Assembly (NCBI GenBank): GCA_016179685.1
Contig: JACPCR010000077.1
Span: 1-63,760, forward strand
DNA: 63,760 nucleotides
From: Planctomycetota bacterium
GTDB lineage: Bacteria > Planctomycetota > PUPC01 > JACPCR01
Direction of reading: 5' to 3'
Shown here piece by piece: positions 46,387 through 57,814 of the stretch. The translations under genes and the position numbers were made by a program. Within the stretch, counting starts at the first letter, position 1. Each line of letters starts with the position of its first letter. Below the pieces are notes generated by a model. The model made no database searches and was not told where the DNA came from. It saw only the letters and a program-made list of their open reading frames with translations.

Positions 46387-47349
46387 ATGGCCCCCAGCGC
46401 TAGTCTCTTCCGGAATTACTGGGAACTGAGCCGGCCAGACACCTTGCTTCCTCCGACCCTGGGCATGGTCTCCGGGGCCGCGGCCGCCATGGGTGCCCTG
46501 GGACAAACCGACGCCGCCGTCGTCCGGAACGTCCTGCTTGCCGCAGCCTGCTCGGCCTGCCTGAATGCCGCCTCCAACGCACTCAATCAAGTCTGCGACC
46601 TCGAGATCGATCGGTTCAACAAACCCCATCGGCCCATCCCCTCGCAGCGCATCTCACGAAACGGCGCCCTTCGTTTCTCCATCATCCTTTATGCCCTGGC
46701 CATCGCCCCGACGGCCTGGATAACGCCATCAGGACGCCGGGAGTGCCTGGCCCTGTTCCTTCTAGGGGCACTGGCCACATGGGCCTATTCCCTACCCGCA
46801 TTGGGCCGCACCAAACGCTTCGGACTCTGGGCAAACCTGACCATTGCTCTTCCACGCGGATGCCTGCTCAAAGTGGCTGGATGGTCGACCGTCGCCACCG
46901 TGATGGACGCTGAACCCTGGTACATCGGCATGATCTTCATGCTCTTCCTCCTGGGCGCGTCAACCACCAAGGACTTCTCGGACGTGGCCGGCGACCGGGA
47001 GAGTGGAATCCGCACGCTCCCGGTCCAGTACGGTCATCGGCAGGCCGCGCTAAAGGTCATGCCCTCCTTCATCCTGCCCTGGGCACTCATCCCGTTGGGT
47101 TGCGTGATCTGGAATCCGTGGAAGAATGGGCAACCCATGCTCCGCGGTCACCCGGTCTTCTTGACGGCCTTGAGTATCCTTCTGACCCTGTGGGGCGCCT
47201 ACGTCGTCCATCTCATGCTCAAGGAAGCGCAAACATCGGTGCCCGGAGAAAACCATCCATCCTGGCGGGCCATGTACGGCATGCTGATTCTGGCCCAAGT
47301 AGGTTTCGCCATCTGTTACTGGATACCGAGCGGGCGCGCATTCGGTTAG
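46387..47349 (+). CDS. UbiA-family prenyltransferase
   Basis: The product has about eight hydrophobic segments and both metal-binding Asp clusters: NQVCDLEIDRFNKPHRPIPS and KDFSDVAGDRESGIRTLPV. It transfers a prenyl chain to an aromatic, haem or polar acceptor at the membrane; the acceptor is not evident. I place the start at 46387 (320 aa), with 46348 an alternative; a frame reaching 46279 overlaps the rpsG stop and is unlikely to be used. Placement after rpsG is unusual. Confidence 0.85.
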   Translation: MAPSASLFRNYWELSRPDTLLPPTLGMVSGAAAAMGALGQTDAAVVRNVLLAAACSACLNAASNALNQVCDLEIDRFNKPHRPIPSQRISRNGALRFSIILYALAIAPTAWITPSGRRECLALFLLGALATWAYSLPALGRTKRFGLWANLTIALPRGCLLKVAGWSTVATVMDAEPWYIGMIFMLFLLGASTTKDFSDVAGDRESGIRTLPVQYGHRQAALKVMPSFILPWALIPLGCVIWNPWKNGQPMLRGHPVFLTALSILLTLWGAYVVHLMLKEAQTSVPGENHPSWRAMYGMLILAQVGFAICYWIPSGRAFG

Positions 47350-47419
47350 CAGGCTGAGTAGAGAATTGGCAGGTGGTTGCCCGGACTCGCGCAAAAGAGA
47401 AAAATGAGAAGGGAAAGGT

Positions 47420-47449
47420 TTGCGTTAAGGGCTTCAATGATAATAATAT
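47420..47449 (+). promoter_or_regulatory. Possible sigma-70 promoter upstream of glnB
   Basis: TTGCGT (47420-47425), 18-base spacer, TAATAT (47444-47449) in an AT-rich patch. Transcription would begin about 135 bases before glnB. No exact sigma-54 site (TGGCAC-N5-TTGC) was seen in this gap. Confidence 0.4.
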
Positions 47450-47571
47450 AAAAATTCGGTCACGTGCTTAAGATTCGTGCTGTCTTACGGCATCAACTTT
47501 GCTCTAAGATTAGACTCGTCTGGCAAGCTCAAGATTAGTGCTCCGGCCGTCTCGTCTGAATTTCCCCGTGA

Positions 47572-47940
<369 letters not shown>

Positions 47941-48340
47941 TAGACGAATTCGTAAGTGCATTCGCACCGACGAACAGGGATACGAGCTTCGAGGGGACGG
48001 ATGGGGGCCGCCTGAGCAAGGGATCGATGGAAATCGCTCAGGCACCCGCGCACGCCGTTCAGTGCCAGCGGATGACGGCCGCTCCGGGCACAAAGACCCG
48101 GTGTGGGATACGTGGGCTTCTGAACAGGTTAATTTGCAGGCTCAGGGACTTCCCGCTTCCAGCAAGGGCTTGGGGATGCCCTCTGGAAATTCGGATGACT
48201 GCAAGAAATGTTCTCCGTGGGATCGAAAAGAGGTTCCCAAAGATGCCTTTTTTGATGCCATGGTCGTGTACGGTTCTCGATGGATCGTCTCTTTCCCTGC
48301 CGTGGGAAAGGGACCGGTTTGAAGCATAAGGAGATGGAGC
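47941..48340 (+). other. 400-base glnB-glnA spacer with inverted repeat
   Basis: No gene is supported. Just after glnB is a degenerate copy of the TAGACGA...GTGC...GCAC hairpin family (47941-47972). GCCTGAGC (48010-48017) pairs with GCTCAGGC (48036-48043). The remainder is mixed sequence with no recognised riboswitch or sigma-54 site. A long leader before glnA would be compatible with RNA-level control. Confidence 0.4.
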
Positions 48341-49756
48341 ATGACTCCTAAAGAAGTGGTCGAGAAGGTCAAGAAGGAAGGTGTTGAATTCATCGATCTC
48401 AAGTTCATCGATTTCCCCGGTGTCTGGCAGCACTTTTCCATCCCGGCCGGGGAACTGAACGAGGACAGTTTCTCCGAAGGCGTCGGCTTCGATGGCTCGA
48501 GCATCCGGGGCTGGCAGGCGATTAACGCCAGCGACATGCTGGTCATGCCGGACCCCGATACCGCGTTTCTGGACCCCTTCACGGCCCGAAAGACGCTCAA
48601 CTTGATCTGCAACGTTGTGGACCCGGTTACCCGGATGGAGTATAGCCGGGACCCGCGGAATATCGCCCGGAAGGCGGAAAAGTACCTGCGTTCGACCGGG
48701 ATAGCCGATACGTCCTATTTCGGGCCCGAACTGGAGTTCTTCATCTTCGACAGCGCCCGGTTCGAGACCAGCTACAACTACGGCTTCTATTACATCGATT
48801 CCATTGCGGGCCGCTGGAACTCCGGCAAGGATGAACCGGGCGGCAACCAGGCCTATAAACCACGCTACAAAGAGGGTTATTTCCCGGTCGCGCCCACGGA
48901 TAAGTTCCAGGACCTCCGGTCAGAAATGGTGACGGAGATGCTCAAGGCTGGCATGCGCATTGAAGCCCATCACCATGAGGTAGCGACCGCCGGGCAGTCG
49001 GAGATCGACATGGGGTTCAACTCGCTGGTGAAGATGGGCGATTCCGTGATGCGGTACAAGTATCTCATCAAGAACATCGCTTATCGCGCAGGGAAAACGG
49101 TGACCTTCATGCCGAAGCCTCTGTTCCAGGACAACGGGAGCGGGATGCATACCCACTTCAGCCTGTGGAAGGAGGGGAAGCCTTTGTTCTACGGGAACGG
49201 GTATGCGAACCTCAGTGAAACCGCGCTCTACGCCATCGGCGGCATACTCACCCACGCGCACTCGATCCTGGCCTTCGCGGCCCCCACGACCAACTCTTAC
49301 AAGCGCCTCGTTCCAGGATATGAAGCGCCCGTCAACCTGGCGTACTCGTCCCGCAACCGCAGCGCGGCCGTCCGCATCCCCGTCTATTCGCCGAGCCCTA
49401 AGGCCAAACGGGTCGAGTTCCGCTGTCCGGACCCGTCTTCGAATCCTTACTTGACCTTCTGCACGATCCTGATGGCCGCCCTGGACGGTATTCAGAAGAA
49501 GATTCATCCCGGCGAGCCCATGGACAAGGATCTTTATGATCTTGAGCCGGAGGAGAAGGCGAAGATCAAGACGACGCCGGCGTCCCTGGAAGAATCGCTC
49601 AAGGCCTTGGAGAAAGACCACGAGTACCTCCTGCGCGGGGACGTCTTCACGGAGGACGTGCTCTCCACCTGGATCGAGTACAAGCGCCTCAAGGAAGCCG
49701 ACCAAATCCGCCTGCGGCCTCACCCGCACGAGTTCGAGCTGTATTTCGATATCTAG
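48341..49756 (+). CDS. glnA: Glutamine synthetase type I (GlnA)
   Basis: The 471-aa dodecameric enzyme makes glutamine from glutamate, ammonia and ATP. It has the beta-grasp N-domain with [12 protein letters not shown], the active-site metal ligands in [12 protein letters not shown], and [16 protein letters not shown]. It also has the ATP loop [16 protein letters not shown] and the adenylylation site [11 protein letters not shown] with Tyr399. The last marks it as a GSI-beta enzyme open to control by adenylylation, consistent with PII upstream. A terminator follows. Confidence 0.97.
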   Translation: MTPKEVVEKVKKEGVEFIDLKFIDFPGVWQHFSIPAGELNEDSFSEGVGFDGSSIRGWQAINASDMLVMPDPDTAFLDPFTARKTLNLICNVVDPVTRMEYSRDPRNIARKAEKYLRSTGIADTSYFGPELEFFIFDSARFETSYNYGFYYIDSIAGRWNSGKDEPGGNQAYKPRYKEGYFPVAPTDKFQDLRSEMVTEMLKAGMRIEAHHHEVATAGQSEIDMGFNSLVKMGDSVMRYKYLIKNIAYRAGKTVTFMPKPLFQDNGSGMHTHFSLWKEGKPLFYGNGYANLSETALYAIGGILTHAHSILAFAAPTTNSYKRLVPGYEAPVNLAYSSRNRSAAVRIPVYSPSPKAKRVEFRCPDPSSNPYLTFCTILMAALDGIQKKIHPGEPMDKDLYDLEPEEKAKIKTTPASLEESLKALEKDHEYLLRGDVFTEDVLSTWIEYKRLKEADQIRLRPHPHEFELYFDI

Positions 49757-49808
49757 CTCGTTCGGAGGGAGGAAGGTCCGTTTCTCAACGGAGACCTGCA
49801 AGGCCTGA

Positions 49809-49836
49809 AGAGCCCGGCCCGGCCGGGCTCTTTTTG
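49809..49836 (+). terminator. Rho-independent terminator of glnA
   Basis: AGAGCCCGG (49809-49817) pairs with CCGGGCTCT (49823-49831) and is followed by TTTTTG. It lies 52 bases after the glnA stop. The rest of the gap to leuD (49837-49998) shows nothing. Confidence 0.85.
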
Positions 49837-49998
49837 TGGGCCCAATGCCCACTCTTTGATGACTCTTCCCCCTGGTCCCCTTTTGCCCGCTTCTCGCTAC
49901 CAGCTACTCACTTCCCCAACTCGAGGCGGCATCAGGCACGCTCTCGCCGTTCGCCATTCTTGACACGAGATTCGAAGTCGGCGTCGGGCGCGAATTCG

Positions 49999-50592
49999 TC
50001 AAACCCGGCGTCGGGCTGATTCATATGCAGCGATGCGGGCTTCATGTTGCAGAGTCAGGCCGATCTCGTCCAGGCCATTCAGCAGGCACTCGCGGCGGTA
50101 GGGATCGATGGGGAATCGAAAATCCAAGCCACGGCCGTCCGAGATGGCCGCTCGCTCCAGGTCCACCGTCAACTGAAAGCCCGGCTCGGCCACGCACCGG
50201 CGGAAGAGGTCGTCCACCTGATCGGCGGGCAGGCGGATGGGTAGGAGGCCGTTCTTGAAGCAATTGTTGTAGAAGATATCGGCAAAGGAGGGGGCGAGGA
50301 TCGCCCGGAATCCGAAGTCCCTGATGGCCCAGGGCGCGTGCTCGCGGGACGAGCCGCAGCCGAAGTTGTCACGGGCCAGAAGGATGCTCGCTCCCTGGTA
50401 TCGCGGAAGATTGAGCTCGAAGTCGGGATTGGGCCTCCCGTCCGGGAGCGCTCGCCAATCATAGAAGAGGAACTGTCCGAAGCCGGAGCGCTCGATTCGT
50501 TTCAGAAACTGCTTGGGGATGATCTGGTCGGTGTCGACGTTCAGGCGGTCGAGCGGAGCGACGAGCCCGGTGTGCGTGGTAAAGGACTGCAT
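49999..50592 (-). CDS. leuD: 3-isopropylmalate dehydratase small subunit
   Basis: LeuD pairs with LeuC to isomerise 2- to 3-isopropylmalate in leucine synthesis. The 197-aa protein has [31 protein letters not shown] and [20 protein letters not shown], the mobile swivel-domain signatures of the E. coli-type (about 200 aa) subunit. It starts 40 bases after leuC. leuA and leuB are not in the window. Confidence 0.96.
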   Translation of the reverse strand: MQSFTTHTGLVAPLDRLNVDTDQIIPKQFLKRIERSGFGQFLFYDWRALPDGRPNPDFELNLPRYQGASILLARDNFGCGSSREHAPWAIRDFGFRAILAPSFADIFYNNCFKNGLLPIRLPADQVDDLFRRCVAEPGFQLTVDLERAAISDGRGLDFRFPIDPYRRECLLNGLDEIGLTLQHEARIAAYESARRRV

Positions 50593-50632
50593 GGATCAGG
50601 ACTCCTGAGCAGGAAGGGATGCCGCCGGCGCA

Positions 50633-52048
50633 TCAGGACCTGTCGATGTCCCAGGACCGGATGTCGACGAACCTGCCCTCGATGGCGGCGGCCGCGGCCA
50701 TGATGGGGCTGACGAGATGCGTGCGGCCACCCTTGCCCTGGCGGCCCTCGAAGTTCCGGTTCGACGTCGAGGCGCAACGCTCGCCCGGCGCGAGGATGTC
50801 CGGATTCATGCCGAGGCACATACTGCACCCGGACTCGCGCCATTCAAATCCTGCGTCCTTGAAAATCCGATCCAGCAACTCGGCCTCGGCCTGGCGCTTG
50901 ACGGCCTGCGAGCCCGGGACCACGAGCGCCCGGACGGAGGAGGCGACCTGGCGGCCGCGGACGACGCGAGCGGCGGCTCGGAGATCCTCGATCCGCGAAT
51001 TGGTGCAGGACCCGATGAAGATGCGATCGAGGCGGATGTCCTGGATGGGCGTGCCGGGCTTCAGGCCCATGTATTCGAGTGCCCGGACCGCGGCCTTCCG
51101 CTGGTTCGCATCCCGGAATCTGTCCGGGTCGGGCACTCGCTCGGTGACCGCGGCAACCATGCCGGGATGGGTGCCCCAGGTGACCTGAGGTGCAAGGGTG
51201 TCGGCCTGGATTTCGACCCGGCGGTCGAACGCTGCGCCGGGATCGGAGGGGAGCTGACGCCATTCCTCGACGAGCTGGTCGAAGGCCTTGCCCCTGGGAA
51301 CAGTTTTCCGGCCCTCGAGGTAGCTGAACGTGCGTTCGTCTGGAGCGATCATCCCCGCTCGGGCGCCGGCCTCGATGGACATATTGCAGACGGTCATGCG
51401 CTCCTCCATGGAGAGGCTGCGGATGGCCTCGCCGGTATACTCGATCACGCTGCCCGTGCCGCCGTCCGTTCCGATGCGGCCGATGATGGCCAAGATCAGG
51501 TCTTTGGCAGTCACTCCGGCGGGCAGCCGTCCGCGAGTATGGATTTCGAAGGTTCTCGGGCGTTCCTGGAGGAGGCACTGGGTGGCGAGGACGTGCTCGA
51601 CCTCGCTGGTGCCGATGCCGAAGGCGAGGGCGCCAAAGGCGCCGTGAGTGGAGGTGTGGCTGTCCCCGCAAACGATGGTCATGCCGGGCCGGGTGAGCCC
51701 GAGCTCCGGCCCGATGACGTGGACAATCCCTTGGTCCGGGCTCTGGAGGTCGAAGAGCGTCACGCCAAAATCGCGGCAGTTCGCGGAGAGCGTGTCGATC
51801 TGCTTCTTCGAAACTGGGTCGAGGATGGGGAGCTGGCGCGCCGTGGTCGGAACGTTGTGGTCCATCGTCGCGAAGGTGATCTCGGCCCGGCGGACCTTCC
51901 GGCCCGAGAGGCGGAGACCTTCGAAGGCCTGCGGAGACGTGACCTCGTGGAGGAGGTGAAGGTCGATATAGAGAATCGTGGGGCGGCCCGGCTCCTCGAG
52001 CACCCGGTGGGCGTCCCAGATTTTGTCCAGCAGGGTTCGCGGCATCAT
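50633..52048 (-). CDS. leuC: 3-isopropylmalate dehydratase large subunit
   Basis: The 471-aa aconitase-family protein has the 4Fe-4S cysteines in GSCTNSR and GCSMCLGMN, and [18 protein letters not shown]. The first ATG (52048) overlaps the TGA of the HD-GYP gene (ATGA). A second in-frame ATG is adjacent, and a longer frame extends through the HD-GYP gene but has no meaning. LeuC of this length is the bacterial type that pairs with leuD downstream. Confidence 0.96.
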   Translation of the reverse strand: MMPRTLLDKIWDAHRVLEEPGRPTILYIDLHLLHEVTSPQAFEGLRLSGRKVRRAEITFATMDHNVPTTARQLPILDPVSKKQIDTLSANCRDFGVTLFDLQSPDQGIVHVIGPELGLTRPGMTIVCGDSHTSTHGAFGALAFGIGTSEVEHVLATQCLLQERPRTFEIHTRGRLPAGVTAKDLILAIIGRIGTDGGTGSVIEYTGEAIRSLSMEERMTVCNMSIEAGARAGMIAPDERTFSYLEGRKTVPRGKAFDQLVEEWRQLPSDPGAAFDRRVEIQADTLAPQVTWGTHPGMVAAVTERVPDPDRFRDANQRKAAVRALEYMGLKPGTPIQDIRLDRIFIGSCTNSRIEDLRAAARVVRGRQVASSVRALVVPGSQAVKRQAEAELLDRIFKDAGFEWRESGCSMCLGMNPDILAPGERCASTSNRNFEGRQGKGGRTHLVSPIMAAAAAIEGRFVDIRSWDIDRS

Positions 52049-53457
52049 GACCCGTTCTTGAGGTTCTGGAAGATTTCCGTCTCGAGGAAGGCGCTGACCA
52101 CCCTTTCGTTGAACTGGGTGCCGGCGCCGTCGTGAAGGCGCCGGACCGCGGCATCGATGCTCATGGCCACCCGGTAAGGCCGGTTGCTGGTCATCGCGTC
52201 GAAGGCGTCGGCGACGGAGAGAATCTGCGCCTCGATGGGGATCGCGTCTCCCTTGAGGCCCAGCGGGTAACCCTGGCCGTCGGGCCGCTCGTGGTGTCCC
52301 TGAATCCAGGGGATGATGGGCTCGAGATGCTTGAAATGCTTGAGGATGCGGGGCCCGGCGATGGCGTGCGACTGCATGATCGCTTTCTCGTCCTCGGTGA
52401 GGTCCCCATGCTTGAGGAGCACTCGGTCCGGAATGCCGATCTTGCCCAGGTCGTGGAGCAGGGCGGCGATGCGGAGTCGCTCGACGTGTTCCGGGGTGAA
52501 GCCCAGGTGGGCAGCGATGGACGCCGCGTAGTTCGTGACGCGCTCCACGTGCCCGTGAGTGTACTCGTCCTTCGTCTCCATGACGCCCGAGAGCACCGTG
52601 ATCGCCTCGAGGAGCAGGCTGTGCATGTCCTCCTGCAACTTGGCGTTCGACATCAGCGTCCCGATGTGGGCCGTGATCGCCGCCGTCAGCTTCACCTCGG
52701 TCGAGGTGAAGAAGTCCGCATGGGCCTTCCCACTGAAGCAGAGGACTCCCAGGGGCCTGCGATCGCCCTCCAGCCTCAGGCAAAGCAGGGGAAGGGTAAC
52801 GCCGAGGTCCTCTCGGAGCTGCACTCCGCAGGGGATGTCCGATGACCGGGCCGCGTTGATCGCCTCGCCGGTCCGGAACGTGTGTTCCCATGGGCCCGTG
52901 CGTGAGTCGTCCAGAACAGTCGAGTCCAGCAGCACGTCGCCTTCCTCCGTCTTGTGCAGACTCACCAGCTCCGGCTTGTCCTCGAAGGCGATCAGCAGCC
53001 AGGACCGCTCGGCATGGACCAGGGAAGAGGTGGCAACGAGCACGGTCTGGCAGTTCTCCACCACGTTCAGGCTGAACAGGGACGAGAGGGGCTGGATGAC
53101 GTCGAAGATGCACTCCAGGTTGTGGTAATTCTCCGTGATGTGCTCGGCCAGGCACTCGATCTCGCGCCGCGTCCGGAATCGCTCCTGGATTTCGTCGGCG
53201 ACCCATTGTAGCACCTCGGATACCACCGCCCTCGAGTCGCCTCCGGTCGAGGTCAGCCGACCGAGTCTTTCCTTCCCGTGTAACAAATCCACGCCGTTGC
53301 CGTTGGGCTCGGCCATCGAGCCTGGGGAGCGGGCGACGATCTCGCCTCCGAGTCCCTGACAACACAGACTCAAGCCCGAGATGGTGGCCGCGCGGGCCAG
53401 GAGACCGTCGAGCTCGGCGGCCGGGATGAAGTCGGTGAGCTTCGGATAGACGAGCAT
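52045..53457 (-). CDS. GAF-like / HD-GYP domain protein, putative c-di-GMP phosphodiesterase
   Basis: The 470-aa product (a frame to 53556 would overlap the response regulator) has an N-terminal region, a GAF-like sensor (about 120-300) and a C-terminal HD-GYP domain. The HD motif [12 protein letters not shown], the [11 protein letters not shown] motif and [15 protein letters not shown] are intact, so the enzyme should be active on c-di-GMP. It follows a CheY-like gene and is coupled to leuC by an ATGA overlap. Signal and target unknown. Confidence 0.9.
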   Translation of the reverse strand: MLVYPKLTDFIPAAELDGLLARAATISGLSLCCQGLGGEIVARSPGSMAEPNGNGVDLLHGKERLGRLTSTGGDSRAVVSEVLQWVADEIQERFRTRREIECLAEHITENYHNLECIFDVIQPLSSLFSLNVVENCQTVLVATSSLVHAERSWLLIAFEDKPELVSLHKTEEGDVLLDSTVLDDSRTGPWEHTFRTGEAINAARSSDIPCGVQLREDLGVTLPLLCLRLEGDRRPLGVLCFSGKAHADFFTSTEVKLTAAITAHIGTLMSNAKLQEDMHSLLLEAITVLSGVMETKDEYTHGHVERVTNYAASIAAHLGFTPEHVERLRIAALLHDLGKIGIPDRVLLKHGDLTEDEKAIMQSHAIAGPRILKHFKHLEPIIPWIQGHHERPDGQGYPLGLKGDAIPIEAQILSVADAFDAMTSNRPYRVAMSIDAAVRRLHDGAGTQFNERVVSAFLETEIFQNLKNGS

Positions 53458-53497
53458 CCAGCGCACTCCCAGGGAGGTTTCTGCCACCACCCTTATT

Positions 53498-53896
53498 CTA
53501 ATGCGCTTCGGGATTTCTTTCCCGCTGCGCCAGAATCTCCCGGACGCGGGTGACAACCTTGGTGGGACTGAACGGCTTGGTCAGGTACTCGTTGACTCCC
53601 GCTCCGAGAATCTTCTGCCGGTCGGTCTCCTGGCTGCGTCCCGTGATGATGACGATGTGCATCCGGGCCAGCTCCGGATCCTCACGAAGCTTCAGGCAGA
53701 CCTCGTCCCCGTTCATCGGTGGCATCTGCAAGTCCAGAAAACAGATGTCCGGTTTCGCCTGGCGGGCCATGGAAAGGGCCATCTCCCCGTTCTCCGCCAG
53801 AACCGTTTCGAAGCCTTCCCGCTTGAAAACGAATTCGAGGCAGCGGCGGATATGAACTTCGTCGTCCGCGATCAGGATGACGGTCTTGGGATTCAT
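53498..53896 (-). CDS. Single-domain response regulator (CheY-like receiver)
   Basis: The 132-aa protein is a receiver domain alone: acidic pair D11-D12, phospho-acceptor D55 in CFLDLQMP, the Thr in VIITGRS and the Lys in EYLTKPFSP. No output domain or histidine kinase is nearby. Immediately upstream of the GAF/HD-GYP gene, it likely modulates that protein or another c-di-GMP component. Confidence 0.93.
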   Translation of the reverse strand: MNPKTVILIADDEVHIRRCLEFVFKREGFETVLAENGEMALSMARQAKPDICFLDLQMPPMNGDEVCLKLREDPELARMHIVIITGRSQETDRQKILGAGVNEYLTKPFSPTKVVTRVREILAQRERNPEAH

Positions 53897-53954
53897 CCCG
53901 CTTCCTTGAAATTAAGGCTCTGAACGGCTCCTTTTAGTCGGAGTTGAAAGTTTG

Positions 53955-55058
53955 TCAACCGGAATGGTCATGGATTTTGTTCACCACGGGCAGGGGACGT
54001 CCGCCCCGAAGGGCAAGGCACACGGTTTGGAAGACCTGACCCACGGTGATATCCGAGAGGCAGACCGGTGCGGAGCAAGTGCGGGTGACGCAGGGGCGGC
54101 ACCACCGGTCGCGTTCGACGACCCAGCAGGGGCTGAAGTAGGGGCGGTAGAGTGCTGGATGCTTTGGGCCGAAGATGGAGACGACAGGCGTTCCGACGAG
54201 GGAAGCGAGGTGTCCGGGCCCCGTGTCGGCCCCGACGAAGAGTCGGGCCCGCCGACACAGCGCCGCCAGATCCATCAGGTCCGTCTCGAAGCTGACGCGG
54301 GCGGCGGGCGGAAGACCGGCCGCCAGGCGCGCCACGTGCTGGCGTTCCTCGCCGCTCCAGGTGAAGAGGACGCCCAGGCCCAGCTCCAGCACCAGGCGGC
54401 GCGCCAGCGCCCGGTAGCCTTCGTCCGTCCATTGCTTATAGGCCCCGAAGCGGCTGGTCCCGGGATGGAGGACGGCCAGCGGACGCGTTCCGAGCCCCAA
54501 CCCGCCGAGGAAGGCGTCGACGCGCTCGAAGGAGGCTTGAGGGATGGGCAGGCGCGCCCGGGGCTGGCCCGGCTCGATGCCCAATGCTCGAAGAAGATGG
54601 AGGGCCTTTTCCACCCGGTGGCAGGGGAAGGGAAGCCGCGGCAACCGCTCCGTGGCCAGGCCCAGGTCCCACTCCGGCCGGTCCGCCGGGTGGAAACTGA
54701 CCCGGCGGCGGGCTGCGGACAGGCCCAGCGCCAGCGCACTGCGGAAATTGCCTTGAAGGTCCAGGGCGATGTCAAATCGGGCCTCGCGCAGCCGCGCGAA
54801 AACGTCCCTGGCATCCGCCATCACCCCGGCCCACTCGGAGGGCCGCCCCAGAGACCGTTGCCAGCGCTTGCGGGGCAGCCGGATGGCCTCGTTGAGAGCG
54901 GGCTGGGCCTCCACCACGGGGGCCGCCTCGGGCTCGACCAGCCAGGCGATTCGGGCGGAAGGGAAAACAGCCCTGAGCTCCTCGAGCACCGGGAGCGTAT
55001 TGATCACGTCTCCCAGGGCGCTGAGTCGGATCAGGAGAATCCGCAGGGGTCGAGTCAT
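53955..55058 (-). CDS. Glycosyltransferase family 9 (LPS heptosyltransferase-like)
   Basis: The 367-aa protein has the GT9 N-terminus RILLIRLSALGDVINTLPVLEEL, a central DLQGNFRSALALGLSAA segment and the ADP-heptose site region LFVGADTGPGHLASLVGTPVVSIFGPKHP. It probably adds heptose to Kdo or to heptose in the LPS inner core. The kinase-like gene ends 28 bases upstream of its start. Confidence 0.92.
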   Translation of the reverse strand: MTRPLRILLIRLSALGDVINTLPVLEELRAVFPSARIAWLVEPEAAPVVEAQPALNEAIRLPRKRWQRSLGRPSEWAGVMADARDVFARLREARFDIALDLQGNFRSALALGLSAARRRVSFHPADRPEWDLGLATERLPRLPFPCHRVEKALHLLRALGIEPGQPRARLPIPQASFERVDAFLGGLGLGTRPLAVLHPGTSRFGAYKQWTDEGYRALARRLVLELGLGVLFTWSGEERQHVARLAAGLPPAARVSFETDLMDLAALCRRARLFVGADTGPGHLASLVGTPVVSIFGPKHPALYRPYFSPCWVVERDRWCRPCVTRTCSAPVCLSDITVGQVFQTVCLALRGGRPLPVVNKIHDHSG

Positions 55059-55086
55059 GAGCGCGCGGAAGCGCCTCGCTTCCGCA

Positions 55087-55932
55087 TCAGGATGCCCAGC
55101 CGCAGAGCTTCCACCAGAACCGGTGCATCCGAAGATGCCGCTGGCAGCGCTTGAGCCGGTCCCGCATCGGCGCGCGGGTTGGCCCGGTCTCCCCGGAGTA
55201 AGCCAGGAGGAAGCGCAGTCGGTCCGTGGACGATACGTCCTCGGATGAGACGCCGAACTTTTCGAGGGAGCGGTTGAGACGGAAGAGACTGGCGTCGGCC
55301 ATGGCTGGCGTCAGCCGGTCGACCAGTCGGCTGCGGTCCAGATCGAGCAAGACGATCTCCGGATCGCCCTGGCGTCCAAGGGAGCGGACCAGGAAATTGC
55401 GGATGTGGGGGTCGGCGTGCACCAGCCCGGAGTCGTGCATGCGCCGGAGGAATAGGGCCAGGCGGCGGGCCAGGGTTCGTCCGGCGGCGGGCCGGGGCCC
55501 AGCCTGGAGAAAGGCTTCGACGGCCTGGCCGTCTTCGACTTTCCGGGTGAGGAGGTCCAGCCGCCAGAGGGGCCCGAAGACTTTACGGCCTCGAATCCCG
55601 ACAATCTCAGGCGTGGGCAGTCCGCGGGAGCGAGCGGCATCGCTGACCCGAAGCTCGTGGATGGCCCGGCCCCACCCCCACTGGAGGTCGCCCAGGAGGC
55701 GTCCCAGAAGGCCTCCGTGAACGTACCGGCGCACCATCCAGGGACCGCCCGGATCGCCGGCGAATTCCCATGCCTTCCCGCGGCAGGCCACGGGGGCGAG
55801 CCGATCGAAAGCTGCGGGAGAGGCTGCCAGCGCCCGGGCGAGGACCGGGGCTTCCTTCTTCCGGACCAGCAAGAGGCCCGGCGAGCCGGGGATGTGCAGG
55901 GGCTCAAATCCGACAGGGGCAGGGAGGCTCAT
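55087..55932 (-). CDS. WaaP/KdkA-like lipopolysaccharide kinase
   Basis: ATG 55932 overlaps the typA stop (ATGA); a frame to 56178 runs antisense-like through typA and is rejected. The 281-aa protein is an eukaryotic-like kinase fold of the Kdo/heptose kinase type, with the catalytic loop HADPHIRNFLV and the metal-binding VLLDLDRSR. Next to a heptosyltransferase, phosphorylation of Kdo or heptose in the LPS core is the likely role. Confidence 0.88.
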   Translation of the reverse strand: MSLPAPVGFEPLHIPGSPGLLLVRKKEAPVLARALAASPAAFDRLAPVACRGKAWEFAGDPGGPWMVRRYVHGGLLGRLLGDLQWGWGRAIHELRVSDAARSRGLPTPEIVGIRGRKVFGPLWRLDLLTRKVEDGQAVEAFLQAGPRPAAGRTLARRLALFLRRMHDSGLVHADPHIRNFLVRSLGRQGDPEIVLLDLDRSRLVDRLTPAMADASLFRLNRSLEKFGVSSEDVSSTDRLRFLLAYSGETGPTRAPMRDRLKRCQRHLRMHRFWWKLCGWAS

Positions 55933-57764
55933 GGCTCGACGAGGGCTTGGACGTTCTCCTGACGCCGCCGCAGTTTTTCGGACAGGGTTTTCTTGCGGAG
56001 GCGGACGGACCGCGGGGTGACTTCCACCCACTCGTCGTCCTCCACGTACTCCAGGGCCGCCTCCAGCGTCATCTCCCGCGGCTCGGGCAGGACCACCAGC
56101 TTCTCGGCGCTTGCCGCACGCACGTTGGTCAATCGCTTGGTCCTGGTCGCCCGCACGACGAGATCGTTTTCTTCGCAATGCTCGCCGACGATCACTCCTT
56201 CGTAGACGCGCTCGCCGGGCCGGAGGAAAAACTGACCCCGCCGGCGGAGCTGGTCCAGGGCGTAGAAGGTGGCCTCACCCGCGTCCGCGGAAACCAGCAC
56301 TCCTTGCGTCCGGTGCTGCACCTCGCCTTTGCGCGGGGCGTACCGCAGGAAATTGTGATGGAGGATCGCTTCGCCCCTCGAGGCCGTCAGCAGCTTGGAC
56401 CTCAGTCCGATCAGGCCCCGGGACGGCACGATGAACGTCGCCTGCACGCGGTTGCCCACGTTCTCGACGCGGGTGGTTTCGCCGCCGCGGACACCCATGA
56501 GCTGGATCACCGTGCCCAGAATCTCCTTCGGAGCATCGACGACCGCGGTCTCGAAAGGCTCGCAGACCTCCCCGTCGATCTCCTTGTCGATGACCACGGG
56601 CTTCCCTACCATGAGTTCATAGCCCTCGCGCCTCATGTTCTCCAGCAAGATGCCCAGGTGCAGCAGGCCTCGACCGGAAACGAGAAATTCGTCACGGGTC
56701 GCACCGTCCTGCACCCGAAGCGCCAGGTTCGTGAACAGCTCGCGGTAGAGGCGCTCCCGAAGCTGCCGGCTCGTTACGAACTGGCCCTCTTCTCCCGCGA
56801 AGGGACCATCGTTGACCGTGAAGATCATCTGGACCGTCGGCTCGTCGAGCGGCAACGTCGGGATGGGAATCGGATACTCCCGATGCGTCAGGGTCTCCGT
56901 GATCGACAGTTCCTCGATCCCGCTGACGGCCACGATGTCGCCCATCCGGGCCTCCTCGATGGGCTTGCGCTCCAGACCGTGGAAGCCATAGAGACCCAGA
57001 ACCTTGGCGGGCCGCGCCCGCCCGTCCTGGGTGACCACGGCGACGGTCTCGCCAGCTCGGAGCGTCCCCTGGAAAATTCGGCCGATGCCGAACCGGCCGA
57101 CGTAGGAGTTGTAGTCGAGGGAACTGACCAGCATCTGGAGCGGAGCGGAAGGGTCTCCCTTGGGGCAAGGGATGGACCGGAGGATTTCTTCAAACAGGGG
57201 CTGGATGTTGGCGGACGGCTGCTCGAGGCGGTGTTTGGCGACGCCCTCGATGGCGTTGGTGTAAACGACTGGGAAGTCCAGGAGTTTCTCTTCGGCGTCC
57301 AAATCCACAAAAAGGTCGAAAACCTTGTCCAGCGCCTCGTGTGGCCTGGCCACGGGCCGATCGATCTTGTTGATCACCACAATCGCGGGAAGCTGGTAAG
57401 CCAGGGCCTTCTTGAGCACGAAGGTCGTCTGGGGCATCGGGCCCTCCGCCGCGTCGACCACCAGCAGCACGCCGTCCGCCATCTTCAGCACGCGTTCCAC
57501 CTCGCCCCCAAAATCCGCATGGCCCGGCGTGTCGATGATGTTGATCCGGATGCCCTGGTAAACCACGGACGTGTTCTTTGCCAGAATCGTGATGCCGCGC
57601 TCCCGCTCGATCTCGTTCGAGTCCATGATACGCTCGCCGATCGGCTGATTCGCCCGGAAGGTTCCGCTTTGCTTCAGGAGCTGGTCGACCAGCGTGGTCT
57701 TGCCGTGGTCCACGTGGGCGATGATGGCGATGTTGCGGATGTCCGATCGTTCAGAAGTCGTCAT
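55929..57764 (-). CDS. typA: Ribosome-associated GTPase TypA/BipA
   Basis: The 611-aa translational GTPase has G1 AHVDHGKTT (16-24), [22 protein letters not shown] and the BipA-type C-terminal domain ending with a basic [15 protein letters not shown] tail. TypA aids 50S assembly and stress and cold adaptation. Its stop overlaps the LPS kinase start, coupling a translation factor to LPS core genes. Confidence 0.97.
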   Translation of the reverse strand: MTTSERSDIRNIAIIAHVDHGKTTLVDQLLKQSGTFRANQPIGERIMDSNEIERERGITILAKNTSVVYQGIRINIIDTPGHADFGGEVERVLKMADGVLLVVDAAEGPMPQTTFVLKKALAYQLPAIVVINKIDRPVARPHEALDKVFDLFVDLDAEEKLLDFPVVYTNAIEGVAKHRLEQPSANIQPLFEEILRSIPCPKGDPSAPLQMLVSSLDYNSYVGRFGIGRIFQGTLRAGETVAVVTQDGRARPAKVLGLYGFHGLERKPIEEARMGDIVAVSGIEELSITETLTHREYPIPIPTLPLDEPTVQMIFTVNDGPFAGEEGQFVTSRQLRERLYRELFTNLALRVQDGATRDEFLVSGRGLLHLGILLENMRREGYELMVGKPVVIDKEIDGEVCEPFETAVVDAPKEILGTVIQLMGVRGGETTRVENVGNRVQATFIVPSRGLIGLRSKLLTASRGEAILHHNFLRYAPRKGEVQHRTQGVLVSADAGEATFYALDQLRRRGQFFLRPGERVYEGVIVGEHCEENDLVVRATRTKRLTNVRAASAEKLVVLPEPREMTLEAALEYVEDDEWVEVTPRSVRLRKKTLSEKLRRRQENVQALVEP

Positions 57765-57814
57765 CGTTGCCTCATCGGCTGTCCTGAACTCGTGCCTTCC
57801 GGAGGGACGAGCTA

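Noticed and set aside
47368..47382. Sigma-54 promoter upstream of glnB (TGGCAGGTGGTTGCC)
   Set aside because: The GG and GC elements are one base too close for a -24/-12 promoter, so I did not call it.
50633..53365. 910-residue frame apparently fusing an HD-GYP-opposed sequence to LeuC
   Set aside because: The upstream 440 residues are out of frame with the HD-GYP gene and lack any domain; LeuC begins at 52048 with an ATGA overlap.
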